A DNA stretch of 64,000 bases from Kitasatospora sp044457565 (GCF_044457565.1 NZ_JBITGZ010000009.1:221477-285476); one strand, 5' to 3'; counted from the first letter of the stretch, positions 50,106 to 58,835 are shown. The notes: generated by a model from the sequence alone, not told the origin. Numbers and translations: made by a program.

Positions 50106-50293
50106 CGGCGGCCCCCAGGCGCAGTCGGGGTTGAAGTCGGGTCGCGCGCCGGGTGCCTCGTGCGCCCGGTACGCAACAACCTGCCCGTTCGGCGGAGACC
50201 TATGCGTCCAAAACCTGCGGTCTGTCGCCAAATCATGTGATCTGCCCCAATCGGGCACCGGCTCGCGCGCCCGGTCGGCTACGGAGGCGCGGC

Positions 50294-50440
50294 TCAGCCG
50301 AGCCGGCGGTCCAACTCCTCCAGTGCCCCGACGACAATCGTGCGCATCGCCAGCTCCGCGTGCGCGGAATCGCCCGCGCAGATCGCCTCGGCCACCTCGC
50401 GGTGCAGCCGGATCGCGTACGGCTCCGCAGGGAGGCGGCC
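50294..50440 (-). pseudogene. Remnant of GntR/FadR-type regulator (FCD C-terminus)
   Basis: The last 44 codons read AEPYAIRLHREVAEAICAGDSAHAELAMRTIVVGALEELDRRLG, which resembles the final helices of an FCD ligand-binding domain. Upstream in this frame the sequence turns into low-complexity Arg/Pro-rich text without the rest of the domain or a DNA-binding part, so the gene is truncated. It lies 216 bp downstream of the glpD stop. No other signal was found from 50441 to 50655. Confidence 0.5.
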
Positions 50441-50655
50441 TGGGCGGTGGGCTCGGCGGGGCGTGGGGGCGGACGAGCCGCGATCGCCCGCCCACCGGGC
50501 CCGCCGCCCGATGCCCGCGGAGCGCACGCGGGCTCCTCGGGCACGGGTACGCCGAGGGGCGGGCAACCCCACCCGGGTGCCCGCCCCTCGGCCCGACAGC
50601 CCACGGGCCGTCAGCTCCGCGTCACCGCGGCCCGCTTCTGCTACCTCTGTTACCG

Positions 50656-52251
50656 CTACTTCTTCGCCCGCTCGGCGAGGAAGTCCTCGACCTGCTGGCG
50701 GATCTCCGGCGTGTCCAGGCCGCGCACGGTCATCGTGGTGCGGCGGCGCAGCACGTCGTCCGTGGTGTACGCCCACTCGCTGTCGGCGGCGTAGGCGACC
50801 TGGGCCCAGACGTCCGGGCCGTCGGCGTGGATCGGCTCGCCCAGCTCGGGGTGCTCGGCGATCATGCGGGCGATCTCGAAGGAGAGCGTGCCGTAGTGGC
50901 TGGCCAGGTGCTTGGCGACCAGCGGCTCCATCCGGGAGCCCGGCTCACGGTCGATCAGCAGGCGGTGCGCGACGGCGTTCGGCGCCCCGACGCCCGGCAG
51001 CGGCACGGTGGCGGCGATCGGCGACATGTCCTCGCCGAGGCTGGTGCCGGGCACGTGCGCGAGCTTCTCCAGCACGGTGCGGCCGATGTGGCGGTAGGTG
51101 GTCCACTTGCCGCCGGCGACCGACAGCATGCCGCCGCGGCCCTCGGTGACGACGGTCTCGCGCTTGGCGGCCGAGGTGTCGCCGGGGCCGCCGGGCAGCA
51201 CCCGCAGGCCGGCGAAGGCGTAGGTGATCAGGTCGCGGTCGAGGTGCTCGTCGCGGATCGCGTGGCCGGCCTCGCCCATGATCTGGTCGATGTCGGCCTC
51301 GGTGGCGCGTACGTCCTGCGGGTCGCCGGTGTACTCCTCGTCCGTGGTGCCGAGCAGGACGTGGTCCTCCCACGGGATGGCGAAGGAGACGCGGTACTTG
51401 TCGATCGGGATGGTCAGGGCCGCGCGCCACGGCGAGCGGCGCTTGACGACGACGTGCGCGCCCTTGGAGAGGCGGATGCTGGGCGCCGCGCCGGCGTCCT
51501 CCATCCGGCGCAGGTGGTCCACCCACGGGCCGGTGGCGTTGAGTACCAGGCGGGCGTTGACGCCGAACTCGGTGCCGTCCAGGCGGTCCTTGAGGTCGGC
51601 ACCGGTGACCCGGCGTCCGGTGAAGCGCAGGCCGGTGACCTCGGCGTGGTTGAGCACCACGGCGCCGGCGTCGACGGCCGCGCGCACGGTCATCACGGCG
51701 ACCCGGGAGTCGTTCATCTGGTGGTCGCCGTAGACGGCGACCGAGCGCAGGCCCTCGGTGCGCAGCGCGGGGACCTGCTGGGCGGCGTGGGCGGCGGTGG
51801 AGACCCGGCCCATGCCGTCGCGGAAGGCGGAGAGCGCGGAGTAGAGGAAGACACCGGCGCCGAGCTTGGTGGCGCCGTGCGGGCCGCCCTTGTAGACCGG
51901 GACGAAGAAGGTCAGCGGGTTGACCAGGTGCGGGGCCACGTCGGTGGCCAGCACACGGCGCTCCTTGTGGTTCTCCGCGACCAGCTTCACGGCGCCGGTC
52001 TGCAGGTAGCGCAGCCCGCCGTGGACCAGCTTGGAGGAGGCGCTGGAGGTGGCGCCGGCGAAGTCGCCCGCGTCGACCATGGCGACCTTGAGGCCCGCCT
52101 GGGAGGCGGTCCAGGCGACGGCCGTTCCGAGGATGCCGCCCCCGATCACCAACAGGTCGTAGGTGGCCTTGCCCAGCAGCTCGCGGGTCTCGGCACGGGA
52201 GGCGGTGCGGCCGGCGGTGCGCTCGGCGCCCAGGGTCGGGATGGTTGCCAT
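50656..52251 (-). CDS. glpD: Glycerol-3-phosphate dehydrogenase (aerobic, FAD)
   Basis: The 531-residue flavoprotein has the dinucleotide-binding LLVIGGGILGTAVAWTASQAG and, following it, SSASSKLVHGGLRYLQTGAV, typical of GlpD. GGKWTTYRHIGRTVLEKL and the C-terminal domain YAADSEWAYTTDDVLRRRTTM are also conserved. It oxidises glycerol-3-phosphate to dihydroxyacetone phosphate and passes electrons to quinone at the membrane. It is third after glpF and glpK, with 151 bp between glpK and glpD. The ribosome site is weak. Expression is expected to follow GylR control. Confidence 0.96.
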   Translation of the reverse strand: MATIPTLGAERTAGRTASRAETRELLGKATYDLLVIGGGILGTAVAWTASQAGLKVAMVDAGDFAGATSSASSKLVHGGLRYLQTGAVKLVAENHKERRVLATDVAPHLVNPLTFFVPVYKGGPHGATKLGAGVFLYSALSAFRDGMGRVSTAAHAAQQVPALRTEGLRSVAVYGDHQMNDSRVAVMTVRAAVDAGAVVLNHAEVTGLRFTGRRVTGADLKDRLDGTEFGVNARLVLNATGPWVDHLRRMEDAGAAPSIRLSKGAHVVVKRRSPWRAALTIPIDKYRVSFAIPWEDHVLLGTTDEEYTGDPQDVRATEADIDQIMGEAGHAIRDEHLDRDLITYAFAGLRVLPGGPGDTSAAKRETVVTEGRGGMLSVAGGKWTTYRHIGRTVLEKLAHVPGTSLGEDMSPIAATVPLPGVGAPNAVAHRLLIDREPGSRMEPLVAKHLASHYGTLSFEIARMIAEHPELGEPIHADGPDVWAQVAYAADSEWAYTTDDVLRRRTTMTVRGLDTPEIRQQVEDFLAERAKK

Positions 52252-52402
52252 GGTGTGTTTACGGCGGCCGGTGCGGGCGGTGCGCCGTGTCTCCTCTCGG
52301 GTTGTGCGGTACGGCCCCGTCAGGGGCCGGGCGGGCCCTGGTCCGGGCCCGGAAACAGCGCTGGCCGGTCGGGGCCGCTGCTGGCCCCGACCGGCTGTAC
52401 GG

Positions 52403-53944
52403 TCAGCTCTCCTCGTCTTCCTCCACCCAGCCCATGGTGCGCTCCACGGCCTTGAGCCACTTCTTGTACTCGCGCTCCCGGGTGGCGTCGTCCATGCGCG
52501 GCGTCCACTCGGCGGCGCGGTGCCAGTTGGCCCGCAGGGTGTCCAGGTCCGGCCAGAATCCGACCGCGAGGCCGGCCGCGTAGGCCGCACCGAGGGCGGT
52601 CGTCTCGGCCACGTAGGGCCGCTCGACCGGGGCGTCCAGGACGTCCGCGATGTTCTGCATCAGCAGGTTGTTGGAGGTCATGCCTCCGTCGACCTTGAGG
52701 GCCGTCAGCTCGACGCCGGAGTCCTTCTGCATGGCGTCGACGACCTCGCGGGTCTGCCAGGCGGTGGCCTCCAGAACGGCGCGGGCCAGGTGGCCCTTGG
52801 TGACGTACCGGGTCAGGCCGGCGATCACACCGCGGGCGTCGGAGCGCCAGTACGGGGCGAAGAGGCCGGAGAACGCCGGGACGAAGTAGGCGCCGCCGTT
52901 GTCCTCGACGGTGGAGGCGAGGGTCTCGATCTCGGCGGCGGTGGAGATGATGCCGAGCTGGTCGCGCAGCCACTGCACGAGCGAGCCGGTGACGGCGATC
53001 GAGCCTTCCAGGGCGTAGACGGGGGCCTGGTCGCCGATCCGGTAGCCGACGGTGGTCAGCAGGCCGTGGTAGGAGTTGACGACCTTCTCGCCGGTGTTCA
53101 GCAGCAGGAAGGTGCCGGTGCCGTAGGTGGACTTGGCCTCGCCCTCGCTGAAGCAGGTCTGGCCGAACAGCGCCGCCTGCTGGTCGCCCAGCGCGGAGGC
53201 GACGGGCACGCCCTCCAGGTCGCCGACGGCGGTGCCGTAGACCTCGGCGGAGGAGCGGATCTCCGGCAGGACCGTCAGCGGGACCTGCATCGATTCGGCG
53301 ATCTTCTCGTCCCAGGCGAGGGTGTGCAGGTTCATCAGCATGGTGCGGCTGGCGTTGGTGACGTCCGTGACGTGCTTGCCGCCGTTGACACCACCGGTGA
53401 GGTTCCAGATGACCCAGGTGTCCATGGTGCCGAAGAGGATGTCGCCGGCGTCGGCGCGCTCGCGCAGGCCCTCGACGTTGTCCAGCAGCCAGCGGATCTT
53501 CGGACCGGCGAAGTAGCTGGCCAGCGGGAGGCCGGTCTCGCGGCGGAAGCGGTCCTGGCCGACGTTGCGGCCGAGCTCGCGGCACAGGCCCTCGGTGCGG
53601 GTGTCCTGCCACACCAGCGCGTTGTGGACGGGCTCACCGGTGTTCTTGTCCCACAGGACGGTGGTCTCGCGCTGGTTGGTGATACCGATCGCGCGGATGT
53701 CGTCCTTGGTCAGGCCGGCCTTCTCCAGCGCGCCGCGCACCACGGACTGGACACGGGTCCAGATCTCGGCGGCGTCGTGCTCGACCCAGCCGGGCTGGGG
53801 GAAGATCTGGCTGTGCTCCTGCTGGTCGACGGCGACGATCCGGCCGTCCGCACCGAAGATGATGCAGCGGCTGGAGGTGGTGCCCTGGTCGATCGCGGCG
53901 ATGTAGTTGCCAGTGGACTCGGCGGCGGTGCCAGTCGTGGTCAT
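52403..53944 (-). CDS. glpK: Glycerol kinase
   Basis: The 513-residue enzyme is a FGGY-family kinase: YIAAIDQGTTSSRCIIF (ATP-binding Asp-Gln-Gly-Thr-Thr), WVEHDAAEIW, TNQRETTVLWDKNTGEPVHNALVWQD, KTYGTGTFLLLNTG-like STYGTGTFLLLN, YFVPAFSGLFAPYW and KVDGGMTSNNLLMQ. It phosphorylates glycerol to glycerol-3-phosphate, the step that traps the sugar alcohol brought in by GlpF. The ATG follows GAGGAC. It lies 98 bp downstream of glpF, and 151 bp precede glpD on the same strand. Confidence 0.97.
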   Translation of the reverse strand: MTTTGTAAESTGNYIAAIDQGTTSSRCIIFGADGRIVAVDQQEHSQIFPQPGWVEHDAAEIWTRVQSVVRGALEKAGLTKDDIRAIGITNQRETTVLWDKNTGEPVHNALVWQDTRTEGLCRELGRNVGQDRFRRETGLPLASYFAGPKIRWLLDNVEGLRERADAGDILFGTMDTWVIWNLTGGVNGGKHVTDVTNASRTMLMNLHTLAWDEKIAESMQVPLTVLPEIRSSAEVYGTAVGDLEGVPVASALGDQQAALFGQTCFSEGEAKSTYGTGTFLLLNTGEKVVNSYHGLLTTVGYRIGDQAPVYALEGSIAVTGSLVQWLRDQLGIISTAAEIETLASTVEDNGGAYFVPAFSGLFAPYWRSDARGVIAGLTRYVTKGHLARAVLEATAWQTREVVDAMQKDSGVELTALKVDGGMTSNNLLMQNIADVLDAPVERPYVAETTALGAAYAAGLAVGFWPDLDTLRANWHRAAEWTPRMDDATREREYKKWLKAVERTMGWVEEDEES

Positions 53945-54042
53945 GAGGTCCTCGGCTCGGAATGAGGGATTCGGTGGGGAAGCGGGCCTGACGCTCGGTC
54001 AGTCCCCGCACTCAGGCGTCGGGCAAACCCGGGGTGGCGGGC

Positions 54043-54762
54043 TCAGAAGGCGAGGTTGTAGATCCCGCCGGCCAGCAGGCCGCCGATGACGGGGCCGGCG
54101 ACCGGGATCCAGGCGTAGCTCCAGTCGGAGCCGCCCTTGTTCGGGATCGGCAGCAGCGAGTGCACGATGCGCGGGCCCAGGTCGCGGACCGGGTTGATGG
54201 CGTAGCCGGTCGGGCCGCCGAGCGAGAGGCCGATGCCGACGACCGTGAAGGCGACGATCAGGATGCCCAGGCCCGAGGTGCCGAGGTCGGCGTTCAGGCC
54301 CTGGGTGAGGATCGCCAGGCACAGCACCAGGGTGCCGATGATCTCGGTGAGCAGGTTCTGGATCGGGTTCCGGATCTCGGGACCGGTCGAGAAGATGCCC
54401 AGGGTCGGCTCCTCGTTGGCCTGGAACTGGCCGAGGTAGGTGAGCCAGACGAGGACGGCGCCGATCATCGCGCCGAGCATCTGGGAGCCGAGGTAGAGGG
54501 GGACGTTGCCCCACTCGCCGCTCTTGACGGCGATGGCCAGGGTGACGGCCGGGTTGAGGTGCGCGCCGGACTTCGAGGCCGACATGTAGGCGGCGATCAT
54601 GACCGCGAAGCCCCAGCCGAAGGTGATCGCGAGCCAGCCGGCGTTGATCGCCTTGGACTTCTTGAGCGTGACGGCGGCGCAGACGCCACCGCCGAGGAGT
54701 ATCAGGGCGGCGGTGCCGAGGGTTTCGCCGACGAAGATGTCGCCGTTGGAGAACGCGGACAC
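54043..54762 (-). CDS. glpF: Glycerol uptake facilitator (aquaglyceroporin)
   Basis: The 239-residue channel of the MIP family has six membrane helices and the two NPA half-helices: AHLNPAVTLAIAV and YAINPVRDLGPR, where the second reads NPV, as often seen in glycerol facilitators, and the following Arg-Asp is the GlpF selectivity signature. The GTG start follows AAGGAG by six bases. It is the first gene of glpF-glpK-glpD and lies downstream of gylR. A GylR-like palindrome sits 138 bp upstream of the start. Confidence 0.96.
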   Translation of the reverse strand: MSAFSNGDIFVGETLGTAALILLGGGVCAAVTLKKSKAINAGWLAITFGWGFAVMIAAYMSASKSGAHLNPAVTLAIAVKSGEWGNVPLYLGSQMLGAMIGAVLVWLTYLGQFQANEEPTLGIFSTGPEIRNPIQNLLTEIIGTLVLCLAILTQGLNADLGTSGLGILIVAFTVVGIGLSLGGPTGYAINPVRDLGPRIVHSLLPIPNKGGSDWSYAWIPVAGPVIGGLLAGGIYNLAF

Positions 54763-54899
54763 AAAGACTCCTTTGTCCGTATGGCCCGGAGCAGGTGGGG
54801 GAGGGGGTGCTGTCGCGGTGGGGGGACACCGGGACGGGCCGGCCGCCTCCCGTCCCGGGGACGCGGCCTGGCGATGGAGACCGATTCTTATCGGCCACC

Positions 54900-54917
54900 G
54901 TTCGACAATGTCGACCG
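54900..54917. promoter_or_regulatory. GylR operator-like palindrome upstream of glpF
   Basis: gttcgacaatgtcgaccg shares the core TCGACAATGTCGAC with the palindrome upstream of gylR, so both are probably bound by the IclR-type regulator. Confidence 0.7.
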
Positions 54918-55051
54918 CCATGCGGAAGCTTCCCCCTCCCGTCGGTCCCGCGTCAAGGCCGGTGATACTCCTGTGACCGATGACTCGCGAGGATCATGAA
55001 CTTCCCGCGAAAGTAGCACCCGAATGGCCTCAAATTCGGGCAAAACGCCAA

Positions 55052-55079
55052 GCGCGGACAGGCGATCGCCTGTCCGCGC
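55052..55079. terminator. 28-bp perfect palindrome after gylR
   Basis: gcgcggacaggcga and its exact complement tcgcctgtccgcgc are joined without a spacer, 43 bp after the gylR stop codon. A stem of this strength should end the gylR transcript. Confidence 0.8.
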
Positions 55080-55122
55080 CGGACGCCGGGAACTGAGGGT
55101 GGAACAGGGGCCGCAGGGCCCG

Positions 55123-55887
55123 TCAGAAGCGCCCGGCGCCCAGGTCGCGGGAGATCGCGCGGGCGGCGCTGCGCACCGAGACCACCAGCGAGGGCCGTAC
55201 GAAGCCGTCCTCGCAGACCCGCTCGACCGCGCCGCTGATGCACACCGCACCCACCGGGTTGCGCCGCCGGTCCTGGATCAGCGCGCCGATCGAGGCGACC
55301 CCCTCCCAGGTCTCCTCGATCGCCCCGGCCCAGCCGCGCTCACGGGTCAGCGCCGCCTCGGCGTCGACGTCCGCCAGCTCGGTCAGCGTGCGCGAGGTGT
55401 ACGCCTCCAGCGGCTCCTCGCCCAGCTCGCCGCGTGCCACCGGGTCGTACGCCAGCAGCACCTTGCCCAGCGCCGTGCTGTGCAGCGGCTGCATCGAGCC
55501 GACCTCCAGCACCTGGCGGGTGTCGTCCGGGCGGAAGACGTGATGCACGATCAGCACGCCCCGCTGGTGCAGCACGCCCAGATAGACCGTCTCGCCCGAC
55601 GCCCTGGCCAGGTCGTCGGCCCACACCAGCGCCCGCGCGCGCAGCTCGTGCACGTCCAGATAGCTCTGCCCCAGCCGTAGCAGCTCGGCGCCCAGCTGGT
55701 ACTTGCCGCTCTCCGGATCCTGCTCGACGAAGCCCTCCTGCTGGAGCGTGCGCAGGATCCCGTGCGCGGTGCCCTTGGCGAGGTCCAGCGCCGTCGCGAC
55801 CTCCGACAGGCCCAGCCGGCGCTCACCGCCGGCCAGCAGGCGCATGATCGCGGCGGCCCGGGAGAGCGACTGGATCGGGCCGGGCAT
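55123..55887 (-). CDS. gylR: IclR-family regulator of glycerol genes, GylR
   Basis: The 254-residue protein has an N-terminal winged helix (IMRLLAGGERRLGLSEVATALDLAKGTAHGILRTLQQEGFV) and the IclR effector domain (GETVYLGVLHQRGVLIVHHV, PLHSTALGKVLLAY, SIGALIQDRRRNPVGAVCISG). Its location directly upstream of glpF-glpK-glpD on the same strand matches the gyl locus of Streptomyces coelicolor, where GylR represses the operon and its own gene until glycerol-3-phosphate is present. The ATG has GGAGG six bases upstream and a perfect palindrome overlaps its promoter region. Confidence 0.95.
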   Translation of the reverse strand: MPGPIQSLSRAAAIMRLLAGGERRLGLSEVATALDLAKGTAHGILRTLQQEGFVEQDPESGKYQLGAELLRLGQSYLDVHELRARALVWADDLARASGETVYLGVLHQRGVLIVHHVFRPDDTRQVLEVGSMQPLHSTALGKVLLAYDPVARGELGEEPLEAYTSRTLTELADVDAEAALTRERGWAGAIEETWEGVASIGALIQDRRRNPVGAVCISGAVERVCEDGFVRPSLVVSVRSAARAISRDLGAGRF

Positions 55888-55906
55888 TGGATACCTCCAC
55901 GGACAG

Positions 55907-55927
55907 GCGGTCGACATTGTCGACCGC
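55907..55927. promoter_or_regulatory. GylR operator-like perfect palindrome upstream of gylR
   Basis: gcggtcgac-att-gtcgaccgc is a perfect 9-3-9 palindrome 20 bp upstream of the gylR ATG, consistent with autoregulation. Confidence 0.75.
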
Positions 55928-56050
55928 AGTGGTAACGGCATGAGTCTGCCAGGCCGGAGCGGCCGTGTGCACCTTCCCCCCTCACTGAACCGCCCCCGGT
56001 GCGCCCCTCAGGTGCCCCCGCGCACCCCGGACACCCCTCCCGCGCGCCCC

Positions 56051-57076
56051 CTATGCCCCCCTTGTGCCGGCCGTATCCGCCACACCCGACCCGCCGCCCG
56101 CCACACCCGACCCGCCGCCCGCGCCACCCGACCTGCGCGCGCCCGCCACCTCGGCGGCCAGCTCGGCGATCTCGGCCGGGCCGACCCGGCAGCAGCCGCC
56201 GACCAGCCGGGCGCCGTCCGCCAGCCAGCCGCGCACCCGCTCCGGCCGGAACGTCGACCCGCCGGCCCAGTCGCGAGCCCGCGCATCCCACCGCTCGCCG
56301 CTGTTCGGGTACACCACCACCGCCTTGCCCGTCACCCGCGCCGCCACCGCCACCGCCAAGTCCGCATCCGCCGGCGTGCAGCAGTTCACCCCGACCGCCA
56401 GCACCTCCGGCACATCGGCCGCCGGCCCGAACGCCTCCTCCAGCGGCTGCCCCGCCCGGGTCCGCCCGCCCTCGACGCTGAACGACAGCCAGGCCGGCAC
56501 CCCCAGACCCCGCACCGCCCGCAGCAGGGCCCGCCCCTCGTCGGCGTCCGGCACCGTCTCCAGCGCCAGCACGTCCGGGCCGGCCGCCACCAGCGCCTCC
56601 AACCGGGGCCGGTGGAAGGCCTCCAGCTCGGCCACGCTCAGCCCGTACCGCCCCCGGTACTCAGAGCCGTCCGCCAGCACCGCCCCGTACGGACCCACCG
56701 AGGCCGCCACCCACAGCGGCCCCGGCCCGGCCGCCCTTGCGGCGGCCTCCCGCGCCAGCTCCACGCTCAGCCCCAACAGCCGCGCAGCCCCCGCCCGGCC
56801 CACGCCCCGGTGGGCGAACCCCGCGAAGCTCGCCTGATAGCTCGCGGTGATCGCCACCCGCGCGCCCGCCTCGAAGTACGCCAGATGCGCCCGCGTGAGC
56901 GCCTCCGGCTCGTCCGCCAGCAACCTGGCCGACCAGAGCTCGTCCGACAGATCGTGCCCCGCCGCGGCGAGCTGGTTGGACAGGCCGCCGTCCAGCACCA
57001 GCGGCCCGGCGGCCAGCGCCGCGGCGAAGTCCGCCGGTCGGGCGGACGGGCCACCGGGCGGGGGAGCGACGGACAT
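56051..57076 (-). CDS. mmuM: Homocysteine S-methyltransferase
   Basis: The 341-residue protein is of the single-domain homocysteine methyltransferase family: LVLDGGLSNQLAAAGHDLSDELWSARLL at the start, ITASYQASFAGF, LALETVPDADEG, and the zinc ligands in AVGVNCCTPAD and RLVGGCCRVGPAEI. It methylates homocysteine from S-methylmethionine or SAM to make methionine. The C-terminal 30 residues are a repetitive Gly/Ser/Ala tail (GGGSGVAGGGSGVA). GAGGAGG provides the ribosome site. It is upstream of gylR by 163 bp on the same strand but is probably independently transcribed. Confidence 0.9.
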   Translation of the reverse strand: MSVAPPPGGPSARPADFAAALAAGPLVLDGGLSNQLAAAGHDLSDELWSARLLADEPEALTRAHLAYFEAGARVAITASYQASFAGFAHRGVGRAGAARLLGLSVELAREAAARAAGPGPLWVAASVGPYGAVLADGSEYRGRYGLSVAELEAFHRPRLEALVAAGPDVLALETVPDADEGRALLRAVRGLGVPAWLSFSVEGGRTRAGQPLEEAFGPAADVPEVLAVGVNCCTPADADLAVAVAARVTGKAVVVYPNSGERWDARARDWAGGSTFRPERVRGWLADGARLVGGCCRVGPAEIAELAAEVAGARRSGGAGGGSGVAGGGSGVADTAGTRGA

Positions 57077-57270
57077 CGGGCCTCCTCGGGAATCACGTCT
57101 GGCCGCACCCTACGTCCGCCGCCGCCGCACCCGCAGAACCTCCGGCCGCCCCTCCCGGGGCCCGGGCGGAAAACCGTTGGCGGGCTGTCACCGGCGTGTA
57201 CTAGGTTGCACTCAACCCGAGAAGAACCGGACCGGGCGGGCAGTACGGAGCGATGGAGAGGAGCCGGGCC

Positions 57271-58239
57271 ATGGCACCGCAGCAGCCGCCGGACAGCACG
57301 GCCGAGCAGGAGTGGCTCGCCTCGTACGACCCGCACGCCTACGCACCCGTCGCGGTCACCGTCGACGTGGTCGCCCTGACCCTTCGCCACGGCAGCCTGC
57401 ACGTCCTGCTCGTCGAGCGGGCCGCCCCGCCATACCAGGGGTACTGGGCCCTGCCCGGCGGATTCCTGCGCGCCGGGCAGGAGAGCCTGGACGAGGCCGC
57501 CGCCCGCGAGCTGGCCGAAGAGACGGGCCTGCACGGCACCGCCGACGCCGAGGCCACCCTCAGCCGGGTGCACCTGGAGCAGCTCGGCAGCTACGGAGCC
57601 CCGGAGCGCGACCCCAGGATGCACGTCGTCTCCGTCGCCTACCTGGCCTTCGCACCTGACCTGCCCGACCCGCAGGCCGGCAGCGACGCCGCAGCGGCCG
57701 CCTGGCACCCGGTCGCCACGCTCGACGGCCTGCCCAGGCCCACCGAACCAGCCGGCGCGCCCGCCGAGACCCACGGGGGTGGCTTCGACGGGCGCGCCGG
57801 CGCCCACCCCACCGCCGACGCTGGCGACGCTGACACCGCCGCCGGCACCCCGGGCTTCCACGGCGACGGCGCCGAGAGAGCCCAAGCGGCCCGCACGCCC
57901 ACACCAGTCGCCTTCGACCACGCCCGCATCCTCGCCGACGGGCTCGACCGCGCCCGCGCCAAGATCGAGTACAGCCCGCTGGCCACCGCCTTCCTCGGCC
58001 ACGACTTCACCATCCCCGAGCTGCGCGCCGTCTACGAAGCGGTCTGGGACGAGAAGCTCCACCCCGGCAACTTCCACCGCAAGGTCCTCTCCGTCCCAGG
58101 CTTCGTCGAGAGCACCGGCACCACCACCGAACGCGGCGGCAGCCGCGGCGGCCCGCGCGCCCGCAACTACCGCGCCGGTGACGCCCACCAGCTCCACCCC
58201 GCCCTGCTGCGCCCCACCCGCGAGGACGAGATCCGTTGA
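57271..58239 (+). CDS. NrtR-like Nudix/winged-helix regulator
   Basis: The 322-residue protein has an N-terminal Nudix-type domain (VAVTVDVVALTLRHGSLHVLLVERAAPPYQG, then a Nudix box with RELAEETG core) and a C-terminal winged helix (FTIPELRAVYEAVWDEKLHPGNFHRKVLSVPGFVE). That pairing defines NrtR, repressors that sense ADP-ribose and control NAD genes in many bacteria. Between the domains, about residues 155-205, lies a low-complexity Ala/Gly/Asp/His insertion. The box has one extra residue before its first Glu. I chose the second ATG, which has GGAGAGGAG upstream. No NAD genes are nearby, so its targets are elsewhere or local. Confidence 0.83.
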   Translation: MAPQQPPDSTAEQEWLASYDPHAYAPVAVTVDVVALTLRHGSLHVLLVERAAPPYQGYWALPGGFLRAGQESLDEAAARELAEETGLHGTADAEATLSRVHLEQLGSYGAPERDPRMHVVSVAYLAFAPDLPDPQAGSDAAAAAWHPVATLDGLPRPTEPAGAPAETHGGGFDGRAGAHPTADAGDADTAAGTPGFHGDGAERAQAARTPTPVAFDHARILADGLDRARAKIEYSPLATAFLGHDFTIPELRAVYEAVWDEKLHPGNFHRKVLSVPGFVESTGTTTERGGSRGGPRARNYRAGDAHQLHPALLRPTREDEIR

Positions 58240-58273
58240 ACGCCGAGCTCCCCTCCGCCGGCCCCGAACTCGC

Positions 58274-58279
58274 TACCAT
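58274..58279 (+). promoter_or_regulatory. -10 element of leaderless Nudix transcript
   Basis: TACCAT ends seven bases before the ATG at 58287. Confidence 0.55.
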
Positions 58280-58286
58280 CCACCCC

Positions 58287-58835
58287 ATGACCACCGACGC
58301 GCCCGACAGAGCGGCCAACCGGCCGAACTCCCACTGCCACTGGTGCGGTACGGCCTACCCGCCGGGCACCGTCGCCTGGCCGCGCACCTGCCCCGGCTGT
58401 GCCGAGATCAGCTACCGCAATCCGCTGCCCGTCGCGGTCACCGTGCTCCCCGTCGACCTCCCCGAGGGCGGCCAGAAGCTCGTCGTCATCCGCCGCACCA
58501 TCGAGCCCGGCTACGGCGAACTCGCCATGCCCGGCGGCTACGTCGACTACGGCGAGAGCTGGCAGCAGGGCGCCGTACGCGAACTGCGCGAGGAGACGGG
58601 CATCCTCGCCGACCCCGCCGACGTCACCCTGGCCGCCATCGACTCCGACCCCGCCGGTCGCTTCCTCTTCCTCTTCGCTCTCCTCCCCGCCCGCGCCCTC
58701 GCGGACCTGCCCCCGTCCGAGCCCACCGAGGAGACCGACGGCTGGCAGCTCGCCGACGCCGCGACCCCGCTCGTCTTCCCCTCCCACGCCCGCGTCCTGC
58801 GCTCATGGTCCTCCGGCGAGTTCGCCCACCTCTGA
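58287..58835 (+). CDS. Nudix hydrolase with N-terminal zinc ribbon
   Basis: The 182-residue enzyme begins with a four-Cys zinc ribbon (CHWCGTAYPPG and RTCPGCAEISY), followed by a Nudix domain with VIRRTIEPGYGELAMPGGYVDYGES and the RELREETG core. This is the NudC/NADH-pyrophosphatase-like arrangement with a short ribbon. It probably hydrolyses NADH-related dinucleotides or other diphosphates. It follows the NrtR-like gene by 47 bp, which suggests NAD-related metabolism, but it has its own leaderless promoter-like element. A TTG at 58236 is a possible alternative start. Confidence 0.88.
   Translation: MTTDAPDRAANRPNSHCHWCGTAYPPGTVAWPRTCPGCAEISYRNPLPVAVTVLPVDLPEGGQKLVVIRRTIEPGYGELAMPGGYVDYGESWQQGAVRELREETGILADPADVTLAAIDSDPAGRFLFLFALLPARALADLPPSEPTEETDGWQLADAATPLVFPSHARVLRSWSSGEFAHL

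Larger units (their letters stand above)
54763..55122. other. 360-bp gylR-glpF intergenic region
   Basis: It contains the glpF promoter zone with its palindrome (54900-54917) and the terminator after gylR (55052-55079). The stretch 54880-55050 is richer in A/T than the surroundings. No gene was found. Confidence 0.7.

Noticed and set aside
50656..52590. GlpD with an N-terminal extension reaching 52590
   Set aside because: The extension overlaps the start of the convergent shadow and glpK end with no family similarity; the ATG at 52251 precedes the conserved domain.
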